From Marinobacterium sp. xm-d-530 (lineage in GTDB: Bacteria > Pseudomonadota > Gammaproteobacteria > Pseudomonadales > Balneatricaceae): a stretch of DNA of 64,000 bases. Of this stretch, positions 1 through 7,416 are shown piece by piece. Under the pieces are notes generated by a model. That model did no database searches and was not told the origin of the DNA. It saw only the letters and a list, made by a program, of their open reading frames with translations. Within the stretch, counting starts at the first letter, position 1. Each line of letters starts with the position of its first letter. The stretch is taken from contig NZ_WBYM01000002.1 in the NCBI RefSeq assembly GCF_013283365.1, positions 349,568 to 413,567 on the forward strand, in the 5' to 3' direction. The position numbers were made by a program, and so were the translations under genes.

Positions 1-1
1 T

Positions 2-466
2 AAGCATCTTAAATGGCTTGGTGAACATCTTCACAACCCAGACCTATTCCATTTGACTCGAAAGTCCGCCGCCAAAGCGTTTTTGGTGGGTATTTTCTGT
101 GCTTTTCTTCCCATTCCTGGTCAGATGCTTGTGGCCGCTTTTTTGGCACTCTGGATTGGCTCAAACCTACCCATTTCGATCGGGCTAGTTTGGTTAACCA
201 ACCCTATCACCATGCCACCTATTTTTTATACGACCTATAAAATTGGGGCGTGGATTTTAGGAACGCCGCCGGTCAAAATCAGCTGGGAGTTACACACCAT
301 CCATTCAGAGCTGGCAACGATCTGGTGGCCCCTACTGACGGGCTCTCTTATCTGTGGAGTGCTATTTTCTGGGATCAGTTATCTAACCATCAACCGCTTG
401 TGGGTTTGGCAAGTGCGACGCCGTTGGCAGAAACGTTTACTAAAGGCTCGTGCTAGCAAAGACTAG
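2..466 (+). CDS. DUF2062 domain membrane protein, 5' end outside window
   Basis: The reading frame is open to the left edge, so the gene is partial: residues encoded before the TTG at 53 (HLHNPDLFHLTRKS) still read like the family's conserved N-terminal part, so that TTG is not the true start. The visible part has a hydrophobic stretch around the FCAFLPIPGQM motif and a second strongly hydrophobic stretch near LLTGSLICGVLF, followed by a basic tail. DUF2062 proteins are small inner-membrane proteins of unknown function that often lie beside comEC and lol genes in pseudomonads and relatives. It converges on lolD and the two stops overlap by 4 bases. Function is not known. Confidence 0.85.
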   Translation, partial: KHLKWLGEHLHNPDLFHLTRKSAAKAFLVGIFCAFLPIPGQMLVAAFLALWIGSNLPISIGLVWLTNPITMPPIFYTTYKIGAWILGTPPVKISWELHTIHSELATIWWPLLTGSLICGVLFSGISYLTINRLWVWQVRRRWQKRLLKARASKD

Positions 467-1143
467 TTCACCTCAACTAAACGCCCCTCTTTCAACTCAA
501 GAACACGATCCATCCGTTTTGCCAACGCATGATCATGAGTGACGACAATCTGTGCCACGCCCTGCTCCTGATTGAGTTTCAGTAGATACTGCTCAACATC
601 TTCGGCGGTATGAGGATCAAGATTACCGGTCGGTTCATCCATCAAAACACAGGCGGGCGTGTTTGCCAGAGCACGGGCAATCGCAACACGTTGACGCTCT
701 CCCCCACTCAACTTAGCGGGTTTATGTTGTGCACGTGATGAGAGACCTACCTGATCAAGAAGATAAGCAGCACGCTGCTGAGCGGCGTCAACAGACGCAC
801 CGCCCAGGAGTTGAGGTATGGCGATATTCTCTAACGCAGAGAACTCAGGCAGCAGGTGGTGAAACTGAAACACAAAACCGAGTTGCGAGTTCCGCAGTTC
901 AGCGCGGCGATTCTCGGAAAGCAGACTGATCGATTCACCTGCGATAACCACCTCACCAGCGGTAGGTGTATCCAGCCCTGCCAATAGGTTGAGTAGCGTA
1001 CTCTTACCACTACCTGAGGAGCCGATGATGGCCACACGCTCTCCGGCAGCCACAGATAGATTCAGATCATTAATGATGATCAACTGACGCTCAGCTTCAT
1101 CAAAAGAGCGGCATAGTTGGTTTGCAACCAAGACATTACTCAT
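463..1143 (-). CDS. lolD: Lipoprotein-releasing ABC transporter ATPase LolD
   Basis: ATPase of the Lol complex, which powers release of outer-membrane lipoproteins from the inner membrane to LolA. Walker A is GSSGSGKS at residues 41-48. The ABC signature LSGGERQR and the Walker B/D-loop VLMDEPTGNLD follow in the order expected, and the length of 226 residues is normal for LolD. The start overlaps the end of the permease gene by 8 bases, so the two are translationally coupled. Start ATG at 1143. Confident by motif set and neighbour. Confidence 0.95.
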   Translation of the reverse strand: MSNVLVANQLCRSFDEAERQLIIINDLNLSVAAGERVAIIGSSGSGKSTLLNLLAGLDTPTAGEVVIAGESISLLSENRRAELRNSQLGFVFQFHHLLPEFSALENIAIPQLLGGASVDAAQQRAAYLLDQVGLSSRAQHKPAKLSGGERQRVAIARALANTPACVLMDEPTGNLDPHTAEDVEQYLLKLNQEQGVAQIVVTHDHALAKRMDRVLELKEGRLVEVN

Positions 1144-2383
1144 AACGAAGCGCCTCCGCAGGTTCGACCTTAGCCGCTCGCCAAGCAGGATAGAGCGTAG
1201 CTAGGAAGCTCATCGTGAGAGTCACGCCAATCACCAGCGACACATCTCCTAATTGAAGCTCAGAGGGTAGATAACTGATGAAGTAGACCTCCGAAGAGAG
1301 GAATTGAATGCCTAACACCGACTCTATCCAAGCCACCAGATCAGAGACCGTCAGCGCTAACGTAATGCCTAAAATAGCCCCAAGCAGAGTCCCTAGTAGT
1401 CCTATAAGGGAACCTTGAATCATAAAGATCCTCAATATCACCCCTGGCTTCGCGCCTAGAGTGCGCAATATTGCGATGTCGGAGCGCTTATCGGTGACGA
1501 CCATGACCAGCGTTGAGACGATGTTAAAGCCAGCAACAAAGACGATCAGGAACAGCAGCAGTCCGATCATTCGTTTCTCTAACTGAATTGCTTGAAATAG
1601 ATTGCCATGGGTTCGAGTCCAGTCAGAGGTAAAGACAGGATGATTCAACTCTCTAGCCAGTTCATAGACTCGTGTAGGCGCACTGAACAGGTCATTGAAT
1701 TTAATCCTAAGCCCTTCAACGGCGTCACCCTTAATTCGTTTCAAACGGGCTGCATCCTGTAGATGAACATAGGCTAAATTGGCATCCAACTCAGCACCGA
1801 CTGAGAAAATACCGGACACAGTAAAACGCTTTAGGCGGGGAATCACACCGGCCACACTCACGGACGCTTCAGGCAACACCAGGTTGACCTTATCCCCCAT
1901 CGATACGCCCAAAAACTTAGCCAGAAGCTCACCTAAGACAATCTGATACTCTCCTGCATGCAGGGAGTTTAGATCACCTAAGGTCATCTGACCGGCGGCT
2001 ATCGAAACACTCTCTTCCAGCTTTGGATCAATACCTGATACCAATACAGGCTGAACACGACCGGAAGCGGTCAGCATCCCTTGAGCCTGAACAAAGGGTG
2101 CCACCCCTTCGACGTCAGGCGCAGTCAGAAGCGTTTCACGTAGTGGTTGCCAATTATCTAACGGAGCGTTGTATCCATTGATGGTAGCCTGTGGAACCAT
2201 ACCAAGTATCCGCTCTTTCAGCTCACGATCAAAACCGTTCATGACACTCAGTACTAGAATCAATGCAGCCACACCGAGCATCAGTCCGAGCGTCGAAACT
2301 AAGCTGATAAAGGATATGAAGTGGTTTGAGCGGTTTGCTCGGGTGTAGCGCCAGCCAACAAAAAGAGAAAAGGGATTGAACAT
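1136..2383 (-). CDS. Lipoprotein-releasing permease LolC/LolE family (single, LolF-like)
   Basis: Inner-membrane permease of the lipoprotein-release complex. The frame is open further upstream, but the ATG at 2383 (MFNPFSLFVGWRYTRANRSN) matches the family N-terminus and gives 415 residues, the usual length. Layout: TM1 at about residues 25-47, a large periplasmic domain (about 48-270), then three C-terminal TM segments of the FtsX type, ending in the coupling motif WRAAKVEPAEALRYE. E. coli has lolC-lolD-lolE. Here only one permease gene is next to lolD, and the space after lolD is taken by a convergent gene, so this may be a LolF that forms a homodimer. A second permease outside the window cannot be excluded. 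Confidence 0.9.
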   Translation of the reverse strand: MFNPFSLFVGWRYTRANRSNHFISFISLVSTLGLMLGVAALILVLSVMNGFDRELKERILGMVPQATINGYNAPLDNWQPLRETLLTAPDVEGVAPFVQAQGMLTASGRVQPVLVSGIDPKLEESVSIAAGQMTLGDLNSLHAGEYQIVLGELLAKFLGVSMGDKVNLVLPEASVSVAGVIPRLKRFTVSGIFSVGAELDANLAYVHLQDAARLKRIKGDAVEGLRIKFNDLFSAPTRVYELARELNHPVFTSDWTRTHGNLFQAIQLEKRMIGLLLFLIVFVAGFNIVSTLVMVVTDKRSDIAILRTLGAKPGVILRIFMIQGSLIGLLGTLLGAILGITLALTVSDLVAWIESVLGIQFLSSEVYFISYLPSELQLGDVSLVIGVTLTMSFLATLYPAWRAAKVEPAEALRYE

Positions 2384-2490
2384 CGACTGGCGATTTCCTA
2401 GATAATGAATTGAAGCATAAGTTAACAATTCTGACCGCTTGAGTGAACCTAATTCAGGGAGTATTTCGCGATTAACATTTAAAATCGCCG

Positions 2491-2826
2491 ATGAAACCTC
2501 TATTCTCAGCACAGCGTATCTTTGGGGTTCTGAAAAACATGCTCGACAATAAAAAACTTCACCACATTGGAATAGCCGTTGGCTTGATTGGCTTGGGCTG
2601 CTGGTATCTAGTTGCAGAGCGACTCTCATTATTCAGCCTGATTACGGAACAGTTCCCAGAATCTCACAAAGGCGCAGGTTTAATGGTCGCAATTATGGTA
2701 GTGATGACACCTGGCTTCTTCATATGGAAACACTACAACCGTTGGTTAGAGAAGGTACTAGCCATCAAGGGGAGGTACTATGAAGATAGCTACTATCAGA
2801 ATGACTCAGAAACCAAACAGAAGTAA
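2491..2826 (+). CDS. Small membrane protein of unknown function
   Basis: Not recognised. The 111-residue product has two predicted membrane segments (about residues 25-48 and 63-82) and a charged C-terminus rich in Asp, Glu and Lys. It is divergent from the lol permease gene. An internal ATG at 2542 (MLDNKKLHHIG) would give 94 residues and start just before the first membrane segment. Neither start has a strong ribosome binding site, so the N-terminus is uncertain. The codon use looks like the neighbouring core genes rather than the AT-rich patch that follows. Confidence 0.6.
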   Translation: MKPLFSAQRIFGVLKNMLDNKKLHHIGIAVGLIGLGCWYLVAERLSLFSLITEQFPESHKGAGLMVAIMVVMTPGFFIWKHYNRWLEKVLAIKGRYYEDSYYQNDSETKQK

Positions 2827-2998
2827 TTAACCAAGCGAATTAGCTTCTCGCTATACTCTCCTTGGTAGGCTTAAACACTGACTCTGTAATAAATTTTCTC
2901 ATTAAATGAGCGGCTGAAATCGGCACATAGCAGTCGTTTACAGCTGCGAATTAAATCAGAATCTAGCCAATTAAAACATTGGCAAGCCCCGAATCGCC

Positions 2999-3568
2999 TT
3001 AGATGCTTGAAAGTTGATCAAGTAACACCTTATATGATTCGTTTTCAGTTTTCTGAGTAGCAGTATCTTTCTGCATTACTTCTATAAATTTTAAATACGA
3101 TTCATAGGTTTCAAATCTTTCGAAAAATGTCTGTATCAGTTCAAAGCAGTCATTTTCAATTTCATAAATATCGGAGAGCCATTTGAATAGTTTCGCCAGT
3201 TTCTGATCTTCTATCTCTTTGTACCGCCTGAAAATATTTTCATCTAGTCCTCGTTCCATCACGGCTTCCAGATAATCTTTTCTCAGGAGGCTATAATCAT
3301 AAAACCTGATAGGCATTTCGTCGATCAACCCTCTATAAAGCCTGTCGGTCAGAAGATATTCAAAGGTTTTCCTTTTAGGATTAACCAGATACTCAACATG
3401 TGATGCTCCATAATTCTCGTATCGATCAAATACATAGCTGATCTCATCAGCAGCCGAATTGAACGCTACAGGCTTACACCACTGATCATCAGTAGAAAGA
3501 TTTTCCCAGTCGGCAAAACTTATCAGCATTGATTTACCTTCTGTAATAGTAGAATTGATCTCCGACAT
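2999..3568 (-). CDS. Hypothetical protein, AT-rich accessory gene
   Basis: Not recognised as any family. The 189-residue product has no signal peptide or membrane segment. It is acidic, rich in Glu, Tyr and Phe, and appears mainly helical, with a long stretch of aromatic and charged residues (FFERFETYESYLKFIE). A good ribosome binding site (AGAGGG) lies 7 bases before the ATG at 3568, so it is likely a real gene. Base composition is visibly more AT-rich than the flanking lol and mevalonate genes. It sits in the same patch as the QacE-like gene, which suggests acquisition by transfer. No partner gene is adjacent. Confidence 0.6.
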   Translation of the reverse strand: MSEINSTITEGKSMLISFADWENLSTDDQWCKPVAFNSAADEISYVFDRYENYGASHVEYLVNPKRKTFEYLLTDRLYRGLIDEMPIRFYDYSLLRKDYLEAVMERGLDENIFRRYKEIEDQKLAKLFKWLSDIYEIENDCFELIQTFFERFETYESYLKFIEVMQKDTATQKTENESYKVLLDQLSSI

Positions 3569-3696
3569 TCTTTTCCCTCTGAGGAATACATCCGCATAGT
3601 AAAATAAAGATATTAAAGGTTTTTTCTAGTAACTGTATTATTTGCTGCGCACTTATATACGAAGTACGTCAGGTGCAACCCATTTGAATTGTCAGT

Positions 3697-3756
3697 GGCA
3701 GCTTTGGGTCGTGTTTGACCGCTAAGCGGGGCTACGTCTAACGGCACAAAGCTGCC
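3697..3756. repeat. Inverted repeat, 9-bp perfect stem
   Basis: GGCAGCTTT at 3697-3705 pairs perfectly with AAAGCTGCC at 3748-3756. A nested small palindrome CCGCTAAGCGG lies at 3719-3729, and a GTCTAAC heptamer at 3736-3742 fits the RYYYAAC consensus of an integron attC R'' box. The left arm contains the 15-mer CAGCTTTGGGTCGTG that recurs downstream of the SMR gene. It could be a mobile palindrome or a degraded cassette end. Confidence 0.6.
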
Positions 3757-3810
3757 GTCTCTGCTAATACCTCGAAGGGGCTCGCTTCAAGCCAAAACCT
3801 ATAAATATTT

Positions 3811-3879
3811 CACCTGCCAGACGCTCAAGGCGGGATATTATCCTCGGACTGTTCATCCATTTGCTTAGTCTGCCAGGTG
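3811..3879. repeat. Inverted repeat, 12-bp stem with one mismatch
   Basis: CACCTGCCAGAC at 3811-3822 can pair with GTCTGCCAGGTG at 3868-3879, with a single C-C mismatch and a 45-base loop. No U-run follows either arm, so it is unlikely to be an intrinsic terminator. It lies in the AT-rich patch upstream of the SMR gene. Role unknown. Confidence 0.6.
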
Positions 3880-4057
3880 CCAAAAGAGGACATAAATAAT
3901 CATATGCTTTATAGGTATATAGTAAACGGCAAATCAAACCGTCTTAGAATTGAAATGTTAGATGTACATGTGCTCACAGTCTCTCCAAAAGAACAAGAGT
4001 GCACATTATTAAAGGGTTAGTTTACTCTATCGCAATATATATACATTGGAGCAAACC

Positions 4058-4390
4058 TTGAAAAACTGGTTGTTTTTATCCGCTGCAATTATTTGTGAAG
4101 TAATTGCAACATCTAGTCTGAAGTCGAGTGAAGGTTTTACTAAAATCGCCCCATCTATGCTTGTTATTATTGGTTATGGCGCAGCTTTCTATTTACTTTC
4201 ACTTACTCTGAAATCAATCCCTGTTGGTATTGCATATGCAATTTGGTCAGGGCTTGGCATAGTTTTAGTTACTCTAGTCGCATGGTTTATGCACGGTCAA
4301 AAACTTGACCTTTGGGGATATGTTGGGATGGGGTTAATCGTTAGTGGCGTTGTTGTTCTCAACTTGCTTTCAAAAACTAGCGCACATTAA
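4058..4390 (+). CDS. SMR-family multidrug efflux protein, QacE-like
   Basis: Small multidrug resistance transporter: a four-helix inner-membrane protein that works as a dimer and exchanges protons for quaternary ammonium and other lipophilic cations. The sequence closely resembles full-length QacE in pattern ([32 protein letters not shown], and the ending [10 protein letters not shown]). The frame opens at a TTG at 4046, but the TTG at 4058 has GGAG 6 bases upstream, gives the family length of 110 residues and places the essential glutamate at position 14, as in EmrE. Base composition is AT-rich, unlike its neighbours. A possible decayed attC site follows, as would be expected of a former integron cassette. 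Confidence 0.9.
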   Translation: MKNWLFLSAAIICEVIATSSLKSSEGFTKIAPSMLVIIGYGAAFYLLSLTLKSIPVGIAYAIWSGLGIVLVTLVAWFMHGQKLDLWGYVGMGLIVSGVVVLNLLSKTSAH

Positions 4391-4398
4391 TCCAGTGC

Positions 4399-4492
4399 AT
4401 CTAATAAGTTACTCAAGTGTACTGCGTCTGCTATACCTGGCTAAGAGGGGCAGTTATAGCTACTTTTCAGGCCACCTAGCAAGGCGTTAATG
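4399..4492 (+). other. Possible degenerate integron attC-like site
   Basis: Directly after the SMR gene stop, ATCTAAT (4399-4405) resembles an R'' box and GTTAATG (4486-4492) an R' box, though neither matches the consensus exactly (RYYYAAC and GTTRRRY). Between them, TTACTCAAGTG (4409-4419) can pair imperfectly with CACCTAGCAA (4473-4482), leaving extra unpaired bases as attC arms do. The right end CAAGGCGTTAATG looks like the right end of many chromosomal-integron attC sites. No integrase gene is in the window. Inference only. Confidence 0.35.
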
Positions 4493-4515
4493 TCAGCTTT
4501 GGGTCGTGAGCCGAC
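4492..4515. repeat. Hairpin sharing a 15-mer with 3699-3713
   Basis: GTCAGCT (4492-4498) pairs with AGCCGAC (4509-4515) with one mismatch. It contains CAGCTTTGGGTCGTG (4494-4508), identical to 3699-3713 on the other side of the SMR gene. It may also act at the 3' end of the mevalonate/polB operon, which ends at 4556 on the minus strand. Confidence 0.5.
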
Positions 4516-4555
4516 GTCAGACATGAACCGAAACCAGCCAAAAAAGCATTACCAC

Positions 4556-5068
4556 TTACGGAACACGAAGCTCCAGCTTTCCGTCGCTTTGAACAAGGTC
4601 CAGGTGTTTCAGAAAACTCATTCCTAGCAGAACCATCTGACTGTCTAGCTCAGGTACAATCATTGCCGGTACGTTACCCATGGAGAGCCCACCCAAGCTA
4701 ACCTCCTCTAACTGAGTTAAATCAACGGGTACTCGTCCATTAGCGGTTATCGCAAAGCTTTTGCCCTGACGGGGTAACGAGAGCTCATTGGCCAGGGCAT
4801 CAGAAAGTGACACATAGGTTGCACCGGTATCAACCACAAAAGAGACGGGGTAACCATTGATGGTGCCTGGTGCTCGATACTGCCCTTTTCGATCGGCAAT
4901 AAGGCGAACTTGATCGGTGCCGTTCGCCAAAGATAGTTGTGAGTTGGGATAGTCGCGCTGCTCAAGATAGGCGTTAAAGCCATAGGTAAGCATCACTAGA
5001 ATAAGAATCCAGGTCATATGCGCAGAAAAACGGGCCATTTTTAGCTGTGTACTCGGAACCTTATTCAC
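4556..5068 (-). CDS. Membrane-anchored retropepsin-like aspartic protease
   Basis: Bacterial clan AA (retropepsin-like, TIGR02281-type) protein. One membrane anchor lies at about residues 16-33, followed by a single aspartic-protease half-domain with the catalytic motif VDTGAT (Asp80) and the later family motifs VPAMIV and LLGMSFL. A single half-domain implies an active homodimer, probably with the active site outside the inner membrane. The substrate is not known. It is the last gene of the mevalonate-polB operon, 11 bases after polB, and is probably co-transcribed. The length of 170 residues is ordinary for the family. Confidence 0.85.
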   Translation of the reverse strand: MNKVPSTQLKMARFSAHMTWILILVMLTYGFNAYLEQRDYPNSQLSLANGTDQVRLIADRKGQYRAPGTINGYPVSFVVDTGATYVSLSDALANELSLPRQGKSFAITANGRVPVDLTQLEEVSLGGLSMGNVPAMIVPELDSQMVLLGMSFLKHLDLVQSDGKLELRVP

Positions 5069-5079
5069 ACAAAACCTCT

Positions 5080-7416
5080 CTAGAAAAGCGCTCTCTGTTT
5101 ATCTATCAGATCATTAAAGCTGGCACCAAGAAAGGGTAATACTGTATCAGCGACCGGCTCTAACTGTTTAGAGACATAGTGTTGATAATCAATGATTGAA
5201 CTACGACAGATGACCGGTTCTGGACCGTTAATCGTCATGACGTACTCGATAGGGTCGCCTCGCCCTAGACGCAGGTTTAACCCCTGCTTCTCTAGGTATG
5301 ATTGCATTTTTTTAGCCGCTTTCACATGCGGTGGATTACTGGCCTGATAGGCATCCAGAGGTCGTCTTAGTCGTCGACGATAGGTCAATAGATGATCCGA
5401 GTTACCGCTGAGCAGTTGCTCAGTGGTCTCAACGACTAGATCGCGCCAAGACTCGTCATTGAATATTCTGGACAACAACTCTGTCTGGAACCTTTTCGCC
5501 AAGGGTGTCCAATCTGACCGAACCGTCTCCAACCCTTTAAAGACCAATTGATCTTCACTACCCGATCTCTTTAGACCCGCATAGCGCTTCTTAGTGCCCT
5601 TTTCAGAGTGACGCATGGTTGGCATCAAAAAGCGTTTGAAATGACTCTCGTATTGCAGTTCAAGTGCACTCTCTACACCGTATTGCTGTTTAAGGTGATC
5701 TCGTAACCATTGGTTGGCTTGATCTGCCAATTCAGCACCGTACTGCGCCATATCACTCTGTTGGCAATCATCGCCCAACCAGACAAAGACTGAATCGGTA
5801 TCACCATAAATCACCTGATGACCCTGTTCAGATTCAAACCATTGTGCGGTTTTTTGCAGGAGCTCATGGCCCCTCAATGTAATTGCTCCCGATAGGTTCT
5901 GATCATAGAAGCGACAGACATTGGACCCTAATACCCCGTAGCAGGCATTCATCTGTATTTTGATCGCTTGTGACAACGCAGAGTTACCTTGCGCCTTAGC
6001 TCGATCTCGGGCTAACCAAAGCTCTTTGATGATCGCGGGAAGAATCGCCACATCAGAATTGAACTGCGCACCAAAAAAGCCCGGTACTAATGACGCCTCT
6101 GAGGCCTCACCCGCCAGAGCGAGTGCTAAAGGGTCCACTGAGAAGGTACGAATGATACTGGGATAGAGGCTCTTAAAATCGAACACTAACACATCACGAT
6201 AGAGACCGGGTTTAGACTCCATGACAAACCCACCAGGCACAGAGAGGTCACTGCGACCAGAGGCATAAGGAGGTGCAACATAGCCTGCGCGATGCAGCTT
6301 AGGCAGATAGAGATTATCGAATGCCGCTTGGGAACCACCCACTTTGTCCAAGGCCAAACCTGTAAGACGAGTGCGTTCGATCAAATACTCAAGCAACTCA
6401 GCTTTTTTGAAGATCTCTAACACCAATCGACAATCTTCAATGTTATAGGTTGCTAATGCTTGTTTATCCTCTCTAAAGAGCTGCTGAATCTTCTCGCCAC
6501 GATCATAGGGGTTATCAATCGCTTTACCACGCCCCAAGAGTGACTGAGCGACACTCTCCAGGCTGAAACTATCAAATTGCCAGGTGGCCCCTTTTAAAGT
6601 CTCAATGCCGTCGATGGCAACACGACCAGCAATACGACTGAACCAACGACCATTTTGACCAACATCGACCTGCATTTCACTGCTATCGCGTCCAAGCTTG
6701 AGCCCTACACGATTGGCCTTAGCTCGCCGAGCGAGCACGCGCAAATCAAAGCCAATCAAATTCCAGCCGACGATCAAATCAGGATCCCACTCTGCCACTA
6801 TCTCGACAAAACGCTGAAGCAGAGCTCGCTCATCCGAGCAGCCTTCACACCAGGTCAGATCGGGCGCCTCACCATTAAACAGCACGAGACTCTGATCGCC
6901 CTGCTGCAAGCCAATCGAGAGCAACTGATTAGCATTTAACGTGGTTTCAATATCTAATGAGAGAAGCTTTAAATCAGGTGTAAAGTCACAGGGGCGCAAC
7001 TCTAGCCCTTTAACACTTTCTACCTGAACAGCCCCGGTGCGAATAAACCGTTCCATCAAATAGCGATCAACCGGCCTGATATCCTCTTCCATGAGAGCAA
7101 TCTGCACCGCCTCGAGTCGCTTTAACACTTCCCAGTAAACTTTTAGGCTTTGGCAGTAGAGACCCATGACAGGTTTTAAGGAGAGGGATTTCAGTTCTAA
7201 ATGACGCAGCGTCCAACCCGATATATCTTTCAGACAGGACTCAATAGCAGCTTGATCAGTGGCAAACACAAAACAGACCGCCTCTGCATTCGAGACAGTA
7301 ACCGCATGAGCACCCTCCACCCCAGTCAACCAGAAGGTGTATTCAATGCCCTGCGGGCCATCGCGCTGGGTTCGGGTGAGAGGGAAGCCAGTGGTTGGCA
7401 TAACCGCGCTAGACAC
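5080..7416 (-). CDS. polB: DNA polymerase II (family B)
   Basis: Family B repair and translesion DNA polymerase with proofreading. Exonuclease motifs: DIET at 155-158 (Exo I), NLIGFD at 219-224 (Exo II) and YNIED at 324-328 (Exo III). Polymerase motifs: DFKSLYPS at 413-420 (motif A) and YGDTDS at 537-542 (motif C). All key acidic residues are present and the length, 778, is close to E. coli Pol II (783). In E. coli polB is SOS-regulated and stands alone. Here its start overlaps the end of mvaD by 8 bases, so it appears to be expressed from the mevalonate operon. No LexA box is visible immediately upstream, since that sequence is mvaD coding. Confidence 0.97.
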   Translation of the reverse strand: MSSAVMPTTGFPLTRTQRDGPQGIEYTFWLTGVEGAHAVTVSNAEAVCFVFATDQAAIESCLKDISGWTLRHLELKSLSLKPVMGLYCQSLKVYWEVLKRLEAVQIALMEEDIRPVDRYLMERFIRTGAVQVESVKGLELRPCDFTPDLKLLSLDIETTLNANQLLSIGLQQGDQSLVLFNGEAPDLTWCEGCSDERALLQRFVEIVAEWDPDLIVGWNLIGFDLRVLARRAKANRVGLKLGRDSSEMQVDVGQNGRWFSRIAGRVAIDGIETLKGATWQFDSFSLESVAQSLLGRGKAIDNPYDRGEKIQQLFREDKQALATYNIEDCRLVLEIFKKAELLEYLIERTRLTGLALDKVGGSQAAFDNLYLPKLHRAGYVAPPYASGRSDLSVPGGFVMESKPGLYRDVLVFDFKSLYPSIIRTFSVDPLALALAGEASEASLVPGFFGAQFNSDVAILPAIIKELWLARDRAKAQGNSALSQAIKIQMNACYGVLGSNVCRFYDQNLSGAITLRGHELLQKTAQWFESEQGHQVIYGDTDSVFVWLGDDCQQSDMAQYGAELADQANQWLRDHLKQQYGVESALELQYESHFKRFLMPTMRHSEKGTKKRYAGLKRSGSEDQLVFKGLETVRSDWTPLAKRFQTELLSRIFNDESWRDLVVETTEQLLSGNSDHLLTYRRRLRRPLDAYQASNPPHVKAAKKMQSYLEKQGLNLRLGRGDPIEYVMTINGPEPVICRSSIIDYQHYVSKQLEPVADTVLPFLGASFNDLIDKQRALF

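Larger units (their letters stand above)
3569..4057. other. Gene-poor AT-rich stretch with hairpins
   Basis: A stretch of 489 bases without a convincing gene. It holds two large inverted repeats (3697-3756 and 3811-3879), a copy of a 15-base element repeated at 4494-4508, and a possible 38-codon frame at 3904-4020 (MLYRYIVNGKSNRLRIEMLD), whose only purine-rich upstream motif lies 13 bases away. I do not call that frame a gene. The region just before 4058 should hold the promoter for the SMR gene, but I could not assign clear -35/-10 boxes. Confidence 0.6.

Noticed and set aside
53..55. TTG as start of the DUF2062 gene
   Set aside because: The frame stays open to the left edge and the upstream residues read like the family's conserved N-terminus, so the gene continues outside the window.
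2384..2629. 82-residue N-terminal extension of the Lol permease
   Set aside because: It does not resemble the family, has no good ribosome binding site, and overlaps a divergent gene; ATG 2383 matches the usual start.
3904..4020. 38-codon frame before the SMR gene
   Set aside because: Its only purine-rich upstream motif is 13 bases away, there is no recognisable product, and it lies in hairpin-rich spacer; it could be chance.
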